Position numbers and translations under genes: made by a program. This document shows, in pieces, positions 5,965-8,811 of a stretch of DNA of 8,811 bases. This DNA comes from DASQDN01 sp035630195 (GTDB taxonomy: Bacteria; Acidobacteriota; Terriglobia; Bryobacterales; Bryobacteraceae). The stretch is from NCBI GenBank assembly GCA_035630195.1, contig DASQLD010000306.1, positions 1 through 8,811 of the forward strand. The letters run 5' to 3'. The stretch's first letter is position 1. The number at the start of each line of letters is the position of its first letter. The notes below the pieces were generated by a model. The model did no database searches. It was given only the letters and a program-made list of their open reading frames with translations, and was not told the DNA's origin.

Positions 5965-6036
5965 AGTCGGATGGATGCGCAGGCATCTCGAGGTAGATAT
6001 CCTTTGCCGTTGGTATTAACGATTCAAAATGAAGAG

Positions 6037-6069
6037 GGCAGAGAGGCCATATGCGACGGTCTCTCTGCC
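6037..6069 (-). terminator. Stem-loop terminator of the TonB-dependent receptor gene
   Basis: Arms of 12 nt (6037-6048 and 6058-6069) pair at all but one position, which is a G-T pair, around a 9-nt loop. The hairpin begins 11 nt after the stop codon of the minus-strand receptor gene. Read on the minus strand it is followed by a T-rich but interrupted stretch (CTCTTCATTTTG), so it is probably an intrinsic terminator of moderate strength. It separates the receptor from the lactonase remnant. Confidence 0.65.
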
Positions 6070-6080
6070 GAGAACGAGCG

Positions 6081-8811
6081 TTAGAAATACAACTTCAAAG
6101 CAAGCTGACCGATACGAGGATCCTTCGCAGAGAAGATCCGCCCACCTTGGGTCGGAAGTTCGATGTTCGTATTCGGATTGTTGAATTGAGTGTGATTAAA
6201 AGCGTTGAATGCTTCGGCGCGGAACTGAAGGCTAACAGATTCCGTAAACTGGAAGTTCTTGAAAATCGAGAGATCCCAGTTGTTGAGGCGGGGACCGCGG
6301 AGGATATTTCTACCGGAATTCCCGATGGTGTATGGCTGCGGCACCCGGAAATCCGCTATGTTGAAACACTGCTCGGGACGGCATTGTTCCACCTTGCCCG
6401 AACCGATACGATCGGGTCGTCGAGCATACTGGAACGCCACGTTCGCAGGATCGGTCGCGATGGTGGGTGTGAACGGGAAACCTCCTTGCACGGTCCAGAT
6501 ACCGCCGATTTGCCAGCCGCCGAGCAGCGCGTCCGCGAATGCAGGCATGTCGGAGCCCATTGCGCGGTTTCGACCGAATGGTAACTCCCAGCCGAAGCTC
6601 AACACGAAGCGCTGCCCGACGTCCAGGGCAGACAGCCCGCGCATCGTTCGAAGATTGAACGGGTCAGCGACAGTCTCACCGCTATCGTTGCTTGAGTAGT
6701 CGATCGACTTGCTCCACGAGTACGCGGCAAGAAAACTCAAACCATTGTTGTAGCGCTGCTCCAGTTTCACTTCCAATGCGTTGTAGCTGGAGTTGTCTGC
6801 CGAATCGTAGAACGACCCGGTTCCGAATTGTGGGAACGGGCGGCGGTCTTGAAATGGCCGCTGGTCGGTGGAACTGACAGGCGCCAGGTTCGTGGGCAGA
6901 TACCGTTCCAGGAACGTGCCTTTGCTTCCTACGTACGCAACTTCCAGAGCCAGTGAGTTCGTCAACTCACGCTGGATGGCGAAGTTCCACTGATACATCC
7001 GCGGAGTGCGCATGCGGGAGTTGAACCCGAATGTCAGAGGTGTGGTGAAGTTCGCAGAGGAACTGAAAGGGTCAAAGAAGTTCTGAACCGCCAGGGTAGG
7101 ACGTCCGCCCACAACCGGCTGCTGTTTCGATTCATCGACAATGAACGGCACATTGATGATCGGCGCGCTGACTGCGTTGTTGCCGCTGGTGAGCAGATAG
7201 AAGATGCCGGCTCCCGATCGGATGACCGTCTTGTTGTCGCCAAACGGTCGCCAGGCGAACCCAACGCGCGGCGCAAAATCCTTGAAGTTGTTATAGCGAA
7301 GATTATTCGGTAAGCCCAGGTCAGTAGCTTTGTCGATCAGGTTCTGGTAACGAGGCAGCGCGTACTGTGCCACCTGCTGCGATACCGTATTGATCTGGCC
7401 GTTGTACGTCGATACGGCCCAGCGCCCCGTGTCGAAGTTGAAGTTTGCGGATTGCCCGAACATCGCCACAGGCTGGAGGTTGAGTTCATACCGCAGGCCG
7501 AGGTTCAGAGTTAAGTTTCGAGCGACTTTCCAGTCATCCTGAACATAGAAGTGATACCGATTCTCTGTTAGCCCGAACAGATTCCGCGGGAAGCTTCGGG
7601 ACCCCGAGGTGGGATAGCCGGTCAAAAAATCCGCGAATGCATTGCCTGTGTAAATGCCGTTGAACGAGAACGCGCCGCGGGAATTGGCCGAGTTCGTCGA
7701 TGTGAGCCGGTAGTTGCGGAGGTCGGCGCCGATCTTGATCGTGTGAGTCCCCTTGATCCAGGAGATGCTATCGACGATCTGGTACATATTCGTCGGATTC
7801 ACGAGAGGCTGAAACGCGTTTCCTGAAATGCCTTGAAATCCGGTGATGCTCAGTTGAGGAAAGCCAGGAAAGTTCTGGCTGGTCTCCGCAAATCCGCCGA
7901 TTCCCGACTCCACTGTGTAGTTCGTTCCCAGGCCCTGATTGAGGTTCGCATTGTGCATACGTGTGTATCCCAATCGAAGTTCATTGATGACGGCGGGCGA
8001 GAAGATGTGGGTCTCGGTGAGAACGATGTTCTGAGCGCGTTGACGCTGGTTCGAACCGCCGACTTCCGGGTAAGCTCCGGGGTTGAAAGCTTCCAGGTGA
8101 TTGATGCTATAGCGAACCGCCAGGGAATCCTTGCTGTTGAAGATATGGTCGTAGCGGGCGTTGCCCTGATTCTGATCATTCTGAAATGGGGCAGCGTACG
8201 CGAAGGTTCCGGTGGCGGTGTTCTGCTGCGGCATGAACTGCAGGAAGTAATTTGTCGCATTGTTGATCCGGTTTGCGGGAATGATATTCCCAGGAAAGTT
8301 CTCGCCGGTCAGCGGGTCTCGAATGGGAGTTGTGAGAGAGCTGAAATCGCCTCTCCGAAACGCCTCGGACGGAACCAGAGCGTTGAAAGTGCGTCCCTGT
8401 CGTATCCGGGTCCCTTCGTAGTTCAGGAAGAAAAAGCTTTTATCACGACCATTGAACTTGGGCAGCACTACCGGACCGCCGACCGCGAATCCGAACTGGT
8501 TCTGCCGGTAGGGGGCTTTGGTCGCCAGAAAAAAGTTTCGGGCGTCGAGCACATCATTTCGCAGAAACTCGAACAACGTGCCATGCACAGCGTTCGTGCC
8601 TGACTTGATGGTCGCGTTGAGCACAGCGTTGCCACGACCATACTCGGCCGAGAACGAGTTGGACTGAACCTTGAACTCCTGAATGGCATCGACAGAAGGA
8701 CGTAGGATTACGCCATCGAACAGTTGCTCGTTGATGCTGATGCCGTCGAGGAGGTACTCAGTCTTGTTGGCGCGCCCGCCGCTAACAGCTACGGTGGTTC
8801 CGCCTACGGTA
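6081..8811 (-). CDS. TonB-dependent receptor, Oar-like (Acidobacteria type), 5' partial
   Basis: The frame stays open past the GTG at 8624 to the right edge of the window, so the start is outside; 909 residues are visible. The edge region is plug domain: V-S-G-G-R-A-N-K-T-E-Y-L-L-D-G, then I-Q-E-F-K-V-Q-S-N-S-F-S-A-E-Y-G-R-G-N, then G-T-L-F-E-F-L-R-N-D-x-L-D-A-R-N-F-F. The barrel follows, with R-V-G-F-A-W-R-P and Y-S-W-S-K-S-I-D, and the chain ends K-L-Y-F, the terminal Phe used by the BAM machinery. These proteins sit in the outer membrane and import large ligands with TonB energy; the missing N-terminus usually carries a signal peptide and a carboxypeptidase-regulatory-like domain. The ligand is unknown; nearby sugar-acid genes suggest an oligosaccharide or uronate-containing polymer. 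Confidence 0.93.
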   Translation of the reverse strand, partial: TVGGTTVAVSGGRANKTEYLLDGISINEQLFDGVILRPSVDAIQEFKVQSNSFSAEYGRGNAVLNATIKSGTNAVHGTLFEFLRNDVLDARNFFLATKAPYRQNQFGFAVGGPVVLPKFNGRDKSFFFLNYEGTRIRQGRTFNALVPSEAFRRGDFSSLTTPIRDPLTGENFPGNIIPANRINNATNYFLQFMPQQNTATGTFAYAAPFQNDQNQGNARYDHIFNSKDSLAVRYSINHLEAFNPGAYPEVGGSNQRQRAQNIVLTETHIFSPAVINELRLGYTRMHNANLNQGLGTNYTVESGIGGFAETSQNFPGFPQLSITGFQGISGNAFQPLVNPTNMYQIVDSISWIKGTHTIKIGADLRNYRLTSTNSANSRGAFSFNGIYTGNAFADFLTGYPTSGSRSFPRNLFGLTENRYHFYVQDDWKVARNLTLNLGLRYELNLQPVAMFGQSANFNFDTGRWAVSTYNGQINTVSQQVAQYALPRYQNLIDKATDLGLPNNLRYNNFKDFAPRVGFAWRPFGDNKTVIRSGAGIFYLLTSGNNAVSAPIINVPFIVDESKQQPVVGGRPTLAVQNFFDPFSSSANFTTPLTFGFNSRMRTPRMYQWNFAIQRELTNSLALEVAYVGSKGTFLERYLPTNLAPVSSTDQRPFQDRRPFPQFGTGSFYDSADNSSYNALEVKLEQRYNNGLSFLAAYSWSKSIDYSSNDSGETVADPFNLRTMRGLSALDVGQRFVLSFGWELPFGRNRAMGSDMPAFADALLGGWQIGGIWTVQGGFPFTPTIATDPANVAFQYARRPDRIGSGKVEQCRPEQCFNIADFRVPQPYTIGNSGRNILRGPRLNNWDLSIFKNFQFTESVSLQFRAEAFNAFNHTQFNNPNTNIELPTQGGRIFSAKDPRIGQLALKLYF

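Noticed and set aside
7833..8603. 256-codon plus-strand frame
   Set aside because: It is antisense to the TonB receptor and has no domain-like features; the minus-strand reading carries all the conserved motifs.
1..8811. CRISPR array, tRNA, rRNA, insertion sequence or attachment site
   Set aside because: No regularly spaced repeats, tRNA-like cloverleaf, transposase motifs or flanking direct repeats were found by eye on either strand.

Overview
The window looks like a soil acidobacterium, of the Solibacter/Bryobacter kind. The main reason is the very large TonB-dependent receptor on the minus strand: its plug motifs, the G-R-I-F-S-A-K-D-P-R-I-G-Q tail and the terminal Phe are typical of the Oar-like receptors expanded in Acidobacteria. 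Moderately high GC and sugar-acid catabolic genes next to an outer-membrane receptor fit this. The assignment is by protein style only, with no marker gene.

Layout. (1) Positions 1-2713, plus strand: a tight sugar-acid operon with a 5'-truncated mandelate-racemase-subgroup dehydratase, an RraA-like aldolase that overlaps it by 35 nt, and a second enolase-superfamily protein of the muconate-lactonizing (KxK...K) subgroup 6 nt downstream. (2) Positions 2714-3001: no gene; a candidate promoter and a perfect 14-nt palindrome at the right end. (3) Positions 3002-5500, plus strand: an arsenic cassette made of an undescribed 45-aa acidic Cys peptide, arsR (C-terminal-Cys type), arsM, an AqpS-like channel and a thioredoxin-type arsC. 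The genes overlap or lie 1-21 nt apart. (4) Positions 5501-6080: no intact gene, but on the minus strand there is a frameshifted, truncated remnant of an SMP-30/gluconolactonase. (5) Positions 6081-8811, minus strand: the TonB-dependent receptor, truncated by the window edge, with a stem-loop just after its stop.

How the genes fit. The ars cassette would reduce arsenate (ArsC), methylate arsenite (ArsM) and let the products leave through a channel instead of a pump; no ArsB or Acr3 is present here. The channel has Val where most aquaporins have the filter Arg, which suits passage of larger or charged arsenicals. The sugar-acid operon (dehydratase, aldolase, cycloisomerase-like enzyme), the dead lactonase and the receptor look like parts of one carbohydrate-acid uptake and breakdown locus. 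The ars cassette may have been inserted into it. That last step is inference.
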